Below, piece by piece: positions 19,543 through 27,558 of a stretch of 64,000 nucleotides of DNA; position 1 is the first letter of the stretch, and every line of letters begins with the position of its first letter. A program made the translations under genes and the position numbers. The stretch is from Leucobacter sp. Ag1 (lineage in GTDB: Bacteria; Actinomycetota; Actinomycetes; Actinomycetales; Microbacteriaceae). The stretch is taken from positions 145,907-209,906 of the forward strand of contig NZ_LAYO01000111.1 of assembly GCF_000980875.1 (NCBI RefSeq). The letters are read 5' to 3'. Under the pieces are notes generated by a model. It saw only the letters and a list, made by a program, of their open reading frames with translations. It made no database searches and was not told where the DNA came from.

Positions 19543-19752
19543 TCAGAGCGCCTGAACGAACGCGACGCGGTCGCGCTCGATGACGATCTCGCCGTCGAGC
19601 GGCGTCGGTTCGGTGTCGGGTTCGAGCAGGGTCGCGTTCGCGACGAAGAGCAGCGGGCCGCGCTGGCGCACGAGAACGCCCTGCACGGCCTGGCCGTTGA
19701 CGAGGTTCACGAGCACCTGGCGGTGGACGACGAGACGGCGGTACGCGCCCAC
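19543..19752 (-). CDS. Small conserved phage protein between terminase and portal
   Basis: 69 residues, beta-rich, beginning MGAYRRLVVHRQ. Similar small genes precede portals in actinophages. Function unknown; codon usage and snug spacing support expression. Confidence 0.65.
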   Translation of the reverse strand: MGAYRRLVVHRQVLVNLVNGQAVQGVLVRQRGPLLFVANATLLEPDTEPTPLDGEIVIERDRVAFVQAL

Positions 19753-19767
19753 GGGCGGCCTCCTTCG

Positions 19768-21507
19768 TTAGACGACCATCAGGTCGTGCGTTTCGTATGC
19801 CGACTCTGTGGTCGGCTGAGGGTTGGTGAGCAGCAGGCCGACGGCCGCGATCATCGCGAGCAGCGGCGCGGCGTCGACCGGTGACGCCTTCCGGTCGATC
19901 ACCCAGCCGTCGCCCACGGCCTTGATCTGCGCGGTGGTCGCCGCGGAGTCGAGCAGCGGCTGCACGCCGTGCGAGAAGCCGACGCGCGCACGGAACTCCT
20001 CGGGCGTCTCACCCGCGGGAGCCTCGTCGGCGGCGCCGCGCTTCACGAGGTCGAACGTCTTGCCGTGCCAGCCGGCAAGCTCGGACTCGCCCCACGGGTG
20101 GACGACGAGACCGGCGTCCTCGAAGTCCTTCCAGAGGGAGGAGATCGGGGCGCCGCGTCGCTGGAACGCGACGTGCTCGGGCTTCACCTTGCGCTGCGGG
20201 GACTTGAGCCACGGGATCACCCAGTCGGGGCCCGCGCGGTGCGCGACGATCTCGCCGCGGATCCGGCCCTCGGTGTCCCAGAACGCGAGCGCGACGTACA
20301 CCATCGTGCGGTCGTGCGACATGTCGACGCCGTAGCAGGCGGTGCGCGCCCGGTCGCGGGTGACGCCGCGCGCCTCACGGTCGGCCTTGCTGTCGAGCAG
20401 CGCCGTCCATGAGCCGTTCGGGAACGGGCCGGCCTTCGCCGTGTTGACGAACTGGCAGAGCACCTCGGTGCGGAACTCGATCTCGGGGTCGTCCTTCGCC
20501 GCAGCGGCGATCGCACGCTCGTCGAGCTCGGTGTACCCGAGCGACGGATTGGCGCGCGCCCACCCCTCGCGGTCCCAGCGGCCGACGAGCTGCCCATCTT
20601 CCGTGCCGTCGACCGTGCCGGCCGACCACTCGAACAAGCCGGTCGAGTCGAGGTCGAGCTGATCGAGCAGCTCGGGCGGAATGTCCTCGGGATGCTTCCC
20701 CTCGATGCTCGCGATCGCGCCAGCACGGAGGTGGCGCAGCACGACCGACTCGAGGCCGCCCGCGTTCGAGACGCCCCACACCTGCGCGCGTCGGCGGGCG
20801 AGCGTGGTCTTCGACGTCGCCGACCATGCGCGCCAGTCGTGGTGTTCGCGTAGCTCGTCGAAGATGACGAGGTCGCCGCGGTAGCCGCGGCCGCCACGGC
20901 GGTTCGCCGTCGCGATCTTGAACGTCTCCTGAGCGTCGAGCTGCAGCAGCACGGAGCCCTTGCCCTCGTGCTTTTTCGCGATCTCGTCGGCGAGCTCAGG
21001 GATCGCTTCGGCGACCGCGACGGCCTCCTGCCATGCGGCGAGCGCGTGGTCGATCGAGGCGTGCGTTTCGAGCGTCATCTTCGCGCCGTCCTGGAACATG
21101 CGCCACAGGATCAGCACGGTGAGGAGCGTCGACTTGCCGTTCTGCCGGGCGACGAGCAGCAGCACCGTGCGGAAGCGGAAGATCGCGCCGGGCTCGTCGA
21201 GGAGCTCGAGGGCGTGGATCAGCAGCCACCGCTGCCACTCGAGCGAGCGCGGCAGCAGGCCGAGGTAGTCCATGTCGTCGTCGGGCGCGCGATTCGCGTC
21301 GAGCTCCTCGAGACGATTCCGCATCCAGTCCCAGAACTCGACGACATCGAAGCCGAGCGACGTCTCGGGCGTGAGCTCGCGCAGCGGCGGCGTGAAGATG
21401 CGCGGCGTCTGGCAGCCGTACAGCTTCCGCCTACGTGCCCCGCTTCGCCGGGCGCTTGAACTCTGAGAGGATCCCCGCCGGCGGGCGGGTCGAGTCGGCG
21501 CGCTCAT
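19768..21507 (-). CDS. Terminase large subunit
   Basis: 579 residues if the ATG at 21507 is used; this overlaps the upstream gene by 77 bases, and no good later start precedes the conserved RKLYGCQTPRIF. The ATPase has a Walker A-type LLLVARQNGKST and a Walker B LVIFDEL. The C-terminal nuclease has acidic residues in YGVDMSHDRT. The enzyme pumps and cuts phage DNA. The GKS-type P-loop with ARQ and the adjacent HNH gene are typical of HK97-like packaging modules. Confidence 0.92.
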   Translation of the reverse strand: MSAPTRPARRRGSSQSSSARRSGARRRKLYGCQTPRIFTPPLRELTPETSLGFDVVEFWDWMRNRLEELDANRAPDDDMDYLGLLPRSLEWQRWLLIHALELLDEPGAIFRFRTVLLLVARQNGKSTLLTVLILWRMFQDGAKMTLETHASIDHALAAWQEAVAVAEAIPELADEIAKKHEGKGSVLLQLDAQETFKIATANRRGGRGYRGDLVIFDELREHHDWRAWSATSKTTLARRRAQVWGVSNAGGLESVVLRHLRAGAIASIEGKHPEDIPPELLDQLDLDSTGLFEWSAGTVDGTEDGQLVGRWDREGWARANPSLGYTELDERAIAAAAKDDPEIEFRTEVLCQFVNTAKAGPFPNGSWTALLDSKADREARGVTRDRARTACYGVDMSHDRTMVYVALAFWDTEGRIRGEIVAHRAGPDWVIPWLKSPQRKVKPEHVAFQRRGAPISSLWKDFEDAGLVVHPWGESELAGWHGKTFDLVKRGAADEAPAGETPEEFRARVGFSHGVQPLLDSAATTAQIKAVGDGWVIDRKASPVDAAPLLAMIAAVGLLLTNPQPTTESAYETHDLMVV

Positions 21508-21886
21508 CGTCCCCCTCCGGATCCGGTGCTCGCCGGAGCGAGCGCAGCTCGCGCTGCAGTCGAACTTGAGGGGTGCCGCCGAGGTCGGACAGCACGCGGG
21601 ACAGCGCCCGGTGCGCGCTGAGCGCCTTCGCGTCCTCGCCCGCGTGGGTGAGCTCGTCGATAGTGCGCGCGAGCTCGCGGGCCTGGACCTGCGATGCGAG
21701 ATCGGATGGCACGAGCCACTTCATCGCGCGCAGCGACTCGTCGACCGCGTCGCGCATCGTGGTCGGCGCGGCGGACGCGTTGCCCGTCCGCTGCTCGGTC
21801 TTCGCGAGCTCGCGCTGCTCGGTGGCCTTCGCGCGTGCGATCCGCTTCCGTTCAGCGTCTTTCGCGCGTCGCTCCTCGGGTGTCAT
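21431..21886 (-). CDS. Probable terminase small subunit
   Basis: 151 residues from the ATG at 21886. Highly charged and helical with a basic N-terminus (MTPEERRAKDAERKR). It lies directly upstream of the large terminase and overlaps it. Position and helical DNA-binding character suggest the DNA-recognising small subunit, but a clear family signature was not seen. Confidence 0.55.
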   Translation of the reverse strand: MTPEERRAKDAERKRIARAKATEQRELAKTEQRTGNASAAPTTMRDAVDESLRAMKWLVPSDLASQVQARELARTIDELTHAGEDAKALSAHRALSRVLSDLGGTPQVRLQRELRSLRRAPDPEGDDERADSTRPPAGILSEFKRPAKRGT

Positions 21887-22011
21887 CGCCACGATGCACC
21901 CCCGATCCTGCGGACGCGGACACGGCATCCGCGGACGAACTCACCCCCGATAGGGGAAATCACTGCCGGCGAACTTGATCGTGATCTCAGGTGCCAGAGA
22001 TTGAGACGCCC

Positions 22012-22377
22012 CTACCCCTGGCGGCGAAGCTGGGTGTGGTGCGTCCAGTCGGTAGTGAACCCGCATGCGTTGCACCACGGAGGCAGCCCGTCGCGATGCT
22101 GCACGGGCTTGTGGTCATGGTGCTCGATCGACCAGCGCTCGCCGTTCGGTGCCTCGATCTCTTCGATCTGTATCGGAGTGGCACCCTCGGGTGCGCCGAG
22201 GTTCGGGCACGGCTTGTCGATGATGATCGGGACCCAGAGCGTGGTGAGCATGCCGTCGAAGGCTGGCTCGATGCGGGGTCCGTCCTCGTGGATGAGGAAC
22301 GGGAAGGCCACGCCGTCGATCGCGAGGTAACGTCCGCTGATCTTGTAGCTCTTCGCGAGGTGAGGCGTCTCGTTCAT
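22012..22377 (-). CDS. Phage protein with one CxxC motif, unknown function
   Basis: 121 residues, acidic, with a C-terminal WCNACGF and nearby histidines that could bind zinc. It lies between the small terminase and HNH genes. No family recognised. Confidence 0.6.
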   Translation of the reverse strand: MNETPHLAKSYKISGRYLAIDGVAFPFLIHEDGPRIEPAFDGMLTTLWVPIIIDKPCPNLGAPEGATPIQIEEIEAPNGERWSIEHHDHKPVQHRDGLPPWCNACGFTTDWTHHTQLRRQG

Positions 22378-22562
22378 CAGTCGGCCTTGGGCTCGTCGGT
22401 CTTCGCGACGTCGGTGCTCGCAGCCTTCGTGGGGATCCACTTCGCGGTGGTCTTGGCGAGGCGGTAGCGTCCGCCTTCGGCGTCGATGTGGTCGATGCCT
22501 TCGGGGACGAGGTACGTCTTGCCCGCGAGTGGGCCGTCTTTGGGGGTGATGCGTCGGCTCAT
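22377..22562 (-). CDS. Small phage protein, unknown function
   Basis: 61 residues, beginning MSRRITPKDGPLAGK. The first 45 residues resemble a small beta-barrel; the end is Lys/Thr/Ala-rich. The start is two bases after the HNH gene stop region, and its end meets the next ATG, so it is read as part of the operon. Confidence 0.55.
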   Translation of the reverse strand: MSRRITPKDGPLAGKTYLVPEGIDHIDAEGGRYRLAKTTAKWIPTKAASTDVAKTDEPKAD

Positions 22563-22564
22563 GG

Positions 22565-22873
22565 TCAGAACTCCTCTGTGGTTTCCCCGATGCCGGGGCG
22601 TGGTGCGCGCGCGCCTGCGCTGCGGTTGCAACGGCAGTGCGCGGGAGCAGCGTTGGTGGGGTCGATGATGAGGTCGGGGCGGCCCATCCGCTTCGCGTCT
22701 TTGCGGCTGATGATGTGCTGCAGCTCGAAGCTGTCGGGCTCGTTCTTCTCGCCGTCCCAGTCGATCGTGGCTTGCCCGCAGAACCAGCAGGGCGCGTTGA
22801 CGCGACGCCACGCCGCCTTGAGGGCCGTGCGCATCGACTGATAGGCGCCGGAGTGGATGAGGTCGGAGGACAT
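22565..22873 (-). CDS. HNH endonuclease, packaging-associated
   Basis: 102 residues. CWFCG, then ELQHIISRKDAKRMG, then IDPTNAAPAHCRCNRS give two Cys pairs and the His-Asn-His order of HNH nucleases. In HK97-like phages an HNH protein encoded beside the terminase is needed for specific cleavage and DNA packaging. The nearby small and large terminase genes support that role. Confidence 0.85.
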   Translation of the reverse strand: MSSDLIHSGAYQSMRTALKAAWRRVNAPCWFCGQATIDWDGEKNEPDSFELQHIISRKDAKRMGRPDLIIDPTNAAPAHCRCNRSAGARAPRPGIGETTEEF

Positions 22874-22887
22874 GCGACCTCCTCCTG

Positions 22888-23604
22888 CTATGGCTTGCGC
22901 TGCTCCTCGAGGAGGGCCTTCACCTCGGCGAGCTCGGAGCGGAGCTGTTCGACTTGGTCGGCGGTCGCGGCCGCGCTCTTCGATGCTTCGTCGGATACCT
23001 TCTCGACGATCCAGGATGCGAGGGTCGCGGTGACGGCGCCGATCAGGGCGATGCCGCCGACCATGAGGCCGGCGGCGACGATGCGGCCGGTGAGGGTGAC
23101 GGGGTAGAAGTCGCCGTAGCCGACGGTCGTCATCGTGACGAACGCCCACCAGAGGGCGTCGCCGAAGGTGTCGATGTTGCCCTCGCCGTGCTCGGCGTCG
23201 AGGACCGCGAGGGCGGCGATCAGGATTGTGAGGGCGGCGGCACCGATCGTGTAGATGATGACGCGGCCGCGGAGGATGCTTCCGGCGCCGCGCTGCACGA
23301 GCGCTATGACGGTGAGGAACCGCATGAGGCGCAGCGGGCGCAACATGGGGAGCGCGACGATCGCGAGGTCGAGCAGGTGCCGGTAGAACCAGCGCCACCG
23401 GTGCTCGGCGAGTGCGAGGCGTGCGAGGTAGTCGATGAGGAACACGGCCCACGTCACCCAGATGACGGCCTCGGCGGCGCTGCCGAGCGGCCCGTCCGGG
23501 CTGACGATGATCTGCACGGCGTACGCGACGAAGAACGCGAGGGCGGCGATGGTGAGCGGCCACTCGGTGACCTTGCTCCATCGCTCGAGACGTGCGCCGT
23601 ACAT
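22888..23604 (-). CDS. Voltage-gated-type potassium channel
   Basis: 238 residues. Six membrane helices are predicted, with an S4-like basic helix (LRPLRLMRFL, residues 88-97), a pore helix and the potassium selectivity filter TVGYGD at 160-165. A C-terminal coiled coil (about 205-238) would favour tetramers. No ribosome site precedes the ATG; an in-frame GTG nine bases upstream is an alternative, and the mRNA may be leaderless. Such a gene has no role in phage growth, so it looks like lysogenic cargo. It is framed by a terminator and a long hairpin upstream. Confidence 0.88.
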   Translation of the reverse strand: MYGARLERWSKVTEWPLTIAALAFFVAYAVQIIVSPDGPLGSAAEAVIWVTWAVFLIDYLARLALAEHRWRWFYRHLLDLAIVALPMLRPLRLMRFLTVIALVQRGAGSILRGRVIIYTIGAAALTILIAALAVLDAEHGEGNIDTFGDALWWAFVTMTTVGYGDFYPVTLTGRIVAAGLMVGGIALIGAVTATLASWIVEKVSDEASKSAAATADQVEQLRSELAEVKALLEEQRKP

Positions 23605-23621
23605 GGCGTTCACGATAGTGC

Positions 23622-23667
23622 AGTCGAGCGCGGGGCCTGCGCGCAACGTGGGGCCCCGCGCTCGACT
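23622..23667. promoter_or_regulatory. 16-bp perfect inverted repeat before the channel gene
   Basis: Arms 23622-23637 and 23652-23667 pair perfectly around a 14-base loop, ending 18 bases before the channel ATG. No U-run follows on the minus strand, so it may be an RNA structure in the 5' leader or a protein-binding site rather than a terminator. Confidence 0.6.
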
Positions 23668-23684
23668 TCGGAAGGAATGAGAAA

Positions 23685-23711
23685 GGGCCAGGTGCTTTCG
23701 CTGCCTGGCCC
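23685..23711 (-). terminator. Intrinsic terminator ending the upstream leftward operon
   Basis: GGGCCAGG and CCTGGCCC arms around an 11-base loop; on the minus strand the stem is followed by TTTCTC. It lies three bases after the HTH gene and separates it from the channel gene. Confidence 0.8.
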
Positions 23712-23713
23712 AC

Positions 23714-23983
23714 TTACTCGACTCTCAATGTAGGGGGTGACACCGAGAGCTGGTCAAGCAGGGTGTCTTGCGGCGTGTCGCCAGTCATGGCGCGGATCCG
23801 CTGCTGGTGGACGGGGTCGGCGTGGAGCCGGCGCCGGAGCTCGGCGAGTAGGACGCGCTCCTCGACGATGCGGCGCCCCTGCTGGTCGAAGGTCATCGGC
23901 ATGCCCTCCCGCCTCCACCGCTTGATCGTGCGGATCGAGCGGCGGACGCGGGAGGCTGCCTCGCGGTACGTGAGTGGGGTCAC
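23714..23983 (-). CDS. Small helix-turn-helix DNA-binding protein
   Basis: 89 residues from a GTG overlapping the upstream stop as GTGA. LTYREAASRVRRSIRTIKRW forms a MerR/excisionase-like HTH near the N-terminus, followed by a charged helix. It ends the operon just before a strong terminator. It could regulate late transcription, since it sits at the border of early and late genes; target unknown. Confidence 0.7.
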   Translation of the reverse strand: MTPLTYREAASRVRRSIRTIKRWRREGMPMTFDQQGRRIVEERVLLAELRRRLHADPVHQQRIRAMTGDTPQDTLLDQLSVSPPTLRVE

Positions 23984-24597
23984 GTTGCCTCGGCGCGGTC
24001 GGGTGGCTGCCATGTCTGCCCGCAGGTGTCGCAGCGGGCGCCGGCAAGGCCGTCGGCGCCCCATAGCGGGAGCACGGTGCGCTCGCCGCAGGTGGTGCAG
24101 GGCCGGGGCCGGTACGCCTTGAACTCGGGCTCGGCGCGCGGGTAGCGTCCTCGCATCTTGCGGATGGTGTCGACGAGCTGCTCGGGGGCGTCGTGCAGTC
24201 CGCCGTCGCGCGCGATCTGGTGGGCGGATGCGGTGAGGTAGCGCACGATCTCGGTGGAGAGCGCGAACGCCTCGTCAGGGCGACAGGACGGGAGCCCCTG
24301 CACTTCGTCCCGTCCGCGCCATTGTCGTGCGCGTACGGGGCGTGGGGCGGGGTTTCCGGTGCGTTCCTGCACCTCCTGAGCGAAGAGCACGAGGGTGGCG
24401 TAGAGGAGGTCGGCGTCGTCCGCGGCGGAGGCGTTGAACGGGAGCCGGGCCTTCTCCCCGGATCCGTCGACGACGACCGCGGACGTGTCCTGCGCGCGCA
24501 CGGTGTGCTCGGCGAGCTCGCGCATGTGGAGGACCTGGAACGGGACTTGCGCGAGGTGCCACTCGAGCCACTCCGTGCGGGACTGCTCAGCCTGCAT
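23980..24597 (-). CDS. Zinc-ribbon phage protein of unknown function
   Basis: 205 residues with a GGAGG site five bases before the chosen ATG. Residues 1-155 are helical and charged. The C-terminus holds CTTCGERT and CDTCGQTW, two CxxC pairs that form a zinc ribbon. Similar proteins occur in actinophage early regions. The ribbon suggests nucleic-acid or protein binding. Confidence 0.65.
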   Translation of the reverse strand: MQAEQSRTEWLEWHLAQVPFQVLHMRELAEHTVRAQDTSAVVVDGSGEKARLPFNASAADDADLLYATLVLFAQEVQERTGNPAPRPVRARQWRGRDEVQGLPSCRPDEAFALSTEIVRYLTASAHQIARDGGLHDAPEQLVDTIRKMRGRYPRAEPEFKAYRPRPCTTCGERTVLPLWGADGLAGARCDTCGQTWQPPDRAEAT

Positions 24598-24641
24598 CGG
24601 AACCTCCATATCGCGGTCTTTCGGGCCGATATCCTGGCGCC

Positions 24642-24812
24642 ATGAACAATCCCCTCATGCCGGACACGACCCTCGCCTGGGTCCTCACGATCGCCGTCTG
24701 GCTTTTCTTCACGATCATCTGGCTCTGGATCCTGTGGGCCATCATCCGGGGCGCGGTCCTTTCCGCGCTGCGGAAGCACTCGGACGAGATCCGGGAACGC
24801 ACCCGCGTCTGA
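24642..24812 (+). CDS. Small membrane protein on the plus strand of the prophage
   Basis: A 56-codon gene, the only rightward gene between the left end and the repressor. It starts MNNPLMPDT, has one strongly hydrophobic, Trp-rich helix (about residues 11-40) and a charged C-terminal tail (KHSDEIRERTRV). Third codon positions are strongly G/C. A TATCCT lies six bases before the ATG and no ribosome site is visible, suggesting a leaderless message. It is convergent with the next gene, with only seven bases between stops. Cargo or superinfection-exclusion roles are possible. Confidence 0.6.
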   Translation: MNNPLMPDTTLAWVLTIAVWLFFTIIWLWILWAIIRGAVLSALRKHSDEIRERTRV

Positions 24813-24819
24813 CCGAAGC

Positions 24820-25071
24820 TCATCGAGTTTCTCCCTGCCACTCTCGCTGACGCTCGGCTGCGTTCGCGGAGTCGTCGGGCTCGTAGAGCACCAGGGCGGG
24901 CAGTACGGTCTCGTTGAACGCGGTCATGTACGTGGAGTCGACGCGATGCCAGCGCCGGCCCGGTGACCAGTGGGACAGCTGCGCCGCGTAGCCGTCGGCG
25001 AGCAGCACGACAGTGCCGTACGGGAGGTCGGCCTCCTGCTCGGGGGCGGTGATCACCTTCCGCGCGGTCAT
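24820..25071 (-). CDS. Phage protein of unknown function
   Basis: 83 residues, soluble, with a WHRVDSTYMTAFNETVLPALVLY core. The ATG overlaps the stop of the upstream lipoprotein gene by four bases, so the two are probably translated together. No family recognised. Confidence 0.55.
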   Translation of the reverse strand: MTARKVITAPEQEADLPYGTVVLLADGYAAQLSHWSPGRRWHRVDSTYMTAFNETVLPALVLYEPDDSANAAERQREWQGETR

Positions 25072-25313
25072 CGCTTCGCTCCAGCCCAGTCGCACGACAT
25101 TCCACCCGCGTTCGCGCGTTTCCAGGTCAGGCAGACGACTTTCCGGCCGTCCTCGAGGGTGGCCGTGCGCTGCTTCAGCCCGGACGCGGGCAGTTCCGTG
25201 CCGGGGTCTTCGAAGCCGCACCCGGTCAGCACGAGCGAGGCGGCGATCGCGGCGGCGGCGAGCGCGCGCTTCACGGCGCGACGCCCGGCTCGGCGGGAGG
25301 GATCGGTGGTCAT
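25068..25313 (-). CDS. Prophage-encoded lipoprotein
   Basis: 81 residues, with AGGAGAA before the ATG. A twin-arginine-rich start and hydrophobic stretch end in a lipobox LVLTGC at about residues 27-32, so the mature protein should be lipid-anchored outside the membrane as a 50-residue domain with two cysteines. Surface lipoproteins in prophages often block superinfection; that is inferred only from type and location. Confidence 0.7.
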   Translation of the reverse strand: MTTDPSRRAGRRAVKRALAAAAIAASLVLTGCGFEDPGTELPASGLKQRTATLEDGRKVVCLTWKRANAGGMSCDWAGAKR

Positions 25314-25328
25314 GGGGTTCTCCTTCGT

Positions 25329-25565
25329 TCAGGCGTCGACGGTCGCGCCGACGTACAGGGGTTGGGGCGGCGGCTGGATCTCCCAGCCGCCGCAGTACGG
25401 GGTCGTCGTGACGGCCGGGATCGCGGGGCCGGACGCCGGGACGATCTCGACCCGGTCGACGGTGCGCGGAGACAGCAGCGCGCCCGCGACGTACGCGAGC
25501 ACGAGGCAGGCGAGCACGAGCACGACAAGCAGCAGCCGGACAGCGGACGCTCGGCGGGCCGTCAC
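25329..25565 (-). CDS. Single-pass membrane protein, unknown function
   Basis: 78 residues from a GTG that overlaps the upstream stop (GTGA). One membrane helix (about residues 9-31) is followed by a short Pro-rich outside tail with one Cys. It lies beside the lipoprotein gene. No family recognised. Confidence 0.6.
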   Translation of the reverse strand: MTARRASAVRLLLVVLVLACLVLAYVAGALLSPRTVDRVEIVPASGPAIPAVTTTPYCGGWEIQPPPQPLYVGATVDA

Positions 25566-25843
25566 GGGGCGGCCTCGATCCGGATCTCGGCAGCGACACT
25601 GGCGAAGATCGGGAACTTCGCCCGCTGGTCCGGGTCCGCAGCCTGGTAGGCGATCCACGACGTCCACTGGCGCCTCGTCTCGCTCGGGTCCGTGTCCGGC
25701 AGGAGCCGCGCGCCCGAGGCGGCCTCAACAGCGACCGAGAGCCGCGGCCGGTTGTCGTGCTCAACGCAGGCGGCGACGTATTCGTAGACGCCGCCGACGT
25801 TGCGCAGGCTCTGGACAGCGCGGCGGATCTCCTCGGCGGTCAT
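25562..25843 (-). CDS. Phage protein of unknown function
   Basis: 93 residues, soluble, alpha/beta, with EIRRAVQSLRNVGGVYEYV at its N-terminus. It overlaps the stop of the cytosine methyltransferase gene and the start of the membrane protein gene by four bases each. No family recognised. Confidence 0.55.
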   Translation of the reverse strand: MTAEEIRRAVQSLRNVGGVYEYVAACVEHDNRPRLSVAVEAASGARLLPDTDPSETRRQWTSWIAYQAADPDQRAKFPIFASVAAEIRIEAAP

Positions 25844-27558
25844 GCGAGCACCGCCGATATCTCGTCGCCGATCCAGTGCGCGACGTTCACCGCGACCGCG
25901 TTGCCGGCGCCCTTCGTCGTCTCGCTCTTGTTCGCGGCCGACGTGTCGTAGCCCTCCGCGAATCGCTGCGCGCGCAGGTGCTCAGTCGGGCCGAGCATCC
26001 GGAACCGCACCTCGTCGATGTCGAACGGCAGCTCGCCGTCGTAGACCTCGGCCGGGCGCTTCCGCTCCGGGACGACGAGCGACACGTTCGGTGAGGTCAC
26101 CATCGCCGGCAACGGCTCCCCCGTGCTCTTGTTCATGTGCTCGATGCGGGCATAGTCGAGACCGCCGTGGTGCTTCGAGATGAACGCCTCGGGCGGGACC
26201 GCGAGCCCGTGGTGCGGAGCGGTCGACATCGCGCCGACCGGCGCGCCGATGGGCGCCGCGGTCCCCGTGCCGTAGAACTCGGCGAGGAACGGCGGGACGG
26301 CGATGCCCTGCGAGATGGTCGTCGTCATCGACCCGAGCGCATTCTCGACCGAGCTCACTCGACGGTCGCCGCTGCGCCCGCCGCCATCGCCGTAGTGGTG
26401 GGTGACGTACGGCGGGAACACGAGCCCGTCTCCGATCTTCGTGCTGCGCGTCGGGAGCGGCCCGCTGTCGAGCATCCGCGCACGGCCGTCGCCGTCGTGG
26501 TTCACCGCGATCATGTGCGGCGGGATCGCGAAGCCGTCACCGGATCCGCCAGCCTGGCGCGCGTTCAGCGGCGCAGCCGAGTCCCACGCCCGGTAGTAGC
26601 CGTCAAGCTCGCCGAAGCGCGGATGCCGCGGGTTCGCGGCGTCCCAGGTCTGCCCGGCGCCGGCCACGATCGGCGGGCGGGCGAACATGCGCAGGCCCAT
26701 CTCGATCCGCCGCATCGTCGCCGCGGCGAGCGGCTTGAGCCCGTGCTTTCCGCGGTCCGCGATCCGGATCCCGAGATCCGACCAGTCGATGACGGCCGCG
26801 GCGGGGAGCACGAACGGCTCGACGACCTGCAGCGCGTGTCGGCCGGCGTCGCAGACGTAGACGTACTGGGTGCCGTACTTCCCGAACCGCGGGGCGCCGG
26901 CGGGCGCCGCCTTCTTCCAGTGCTGCCGCGTCGACACGATCGCGTCGCACTGCGCGCAGAACGCCGGCGGAGACGGCTCGAGGCGCGGCTCCCGCATGCC
27001 CTTCTTCGTGAGCACGATGTAGATGCGATCTCGCCACTGCCCCGCGGCCGGGTTCGTCGGCCCGTACACGTGCGCGGCGTTGACGTTGACGACCTTCCAT
27101 CGGTAGTCGAGCGCCTCCCACATGCGAAGCCACGACTCGAATAGCGGCCAGGAGGCGACCTCGACGACGTTCTCGATCACGATGACGTCGAAGCTGCGCG
27201 CCTCGGTGGCGCGGATCGGGTCGAACATCGTCGCCCGGGAGCGCACGCCGGCGTCGGCGGGCAGCGGGTCGTCGCCGAACAGCGTCGGGCCGGTCGCCTT
27301 CGCGCGTTTCCGGCCGCCGGCGGGCGAGTGCCAGGTGCACTCGGGCGAGGCCCAGAGCATCGGCGCCCACGGGAGGCGGCGCATGTCGTAGCCGGAGAGG
27401 TCGCCCTGCACGTGGTCAGCGTCGCGGTGGTTCGCGGAGTGCACAGCGATCGCCTTGTCCCAGTGGTTGTAGGCGGTGACGAGTTCGAAGCCGGCTTCGA
27501 CGAGGCCGGAGGATGCGCCGCCGAATCCGGCGAAGAAGTCGAGGAACTGGATGCTCAT
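25840..27558 (-). CDS. DNA (cytosine-5) methyltransferase
   Basis: 572 residues. Motif I FAGFGGASSG lies at residues 9-18 and binds S-adenosylmethionine. The catalytic region reads ASPECTWHS with Cys74 in place of the common PCQ; motif VI is ENVV at 129-132. The later part has Gly-rich conserved strands and a C-terminal NAVAVNVAHWIG of motif X. It probably methylates phage DNA against host restriction. No restriction partner is adjacent; an adenine-type methyltransferase follows with a four-base overlap. Confidence 0.88.
   Translation of the reverse strand: MSIQFLDFFAGFGGASSGLVEAGFELVTAYNHWDKAIAVHSANHRDADHVQGDLSGYDMRRLPWAPMLWASPECTWHSPAGGRKRAKATGPTLFGDDPLPADAGVRSRATMFDPIRATEARSFDVIVIENVVEVASWPLFESWLRMWEALDYRWKVVNVNAAHVYGPTNPAAGQWRDRIYIVLTKKGMREPRLEPSPPAFCAQCDAIVSTRQHWKKAAPAGAPRFGKYGTQYVYVCDAGRHALQVVEPFVLPAAAVIDWSDLGIRIADRGKHGLKPLAAATMRRIEMGLRMFARPPIVAGAGQTWDAANPRHPRFGELDGYYRAWDSAAPLNARQAGGSGDGFAIPPHMIAVNHDGDGRARMLDSGPLPTRSTKIGDGLVFPPYVTHHYGDGGGRSGDRRVSSVENALGSMTTTISQGIAVPPFLAEFYGTGTAAPIGAPVGAMSTAPHHGLAVPPEAFISKHHGGLDYARIEHMNKSTGEPLPAMVTSPNVSLVVPERKRPAEVYDGELPFDIDEVRFRMLGPTEHLRAQRFAEGYDTSAANKSETTKGAGNAVAVNVAHWIGDEISAVLA

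Noticed and set aside
17570..19555. 661-codon plus-strand frame opposite the portal gene
   Set aside because: Low-complexity Arg/Leu/Val/Asp composition; portal on the other strand is well supported.
22565..23713. Long frame (382 codons) covering the HNH gene and the channel region
   Set aside because: Only the last 102 codons show HNH motifs; the rest is shadow of the channel gene, so an internal ATG was used.
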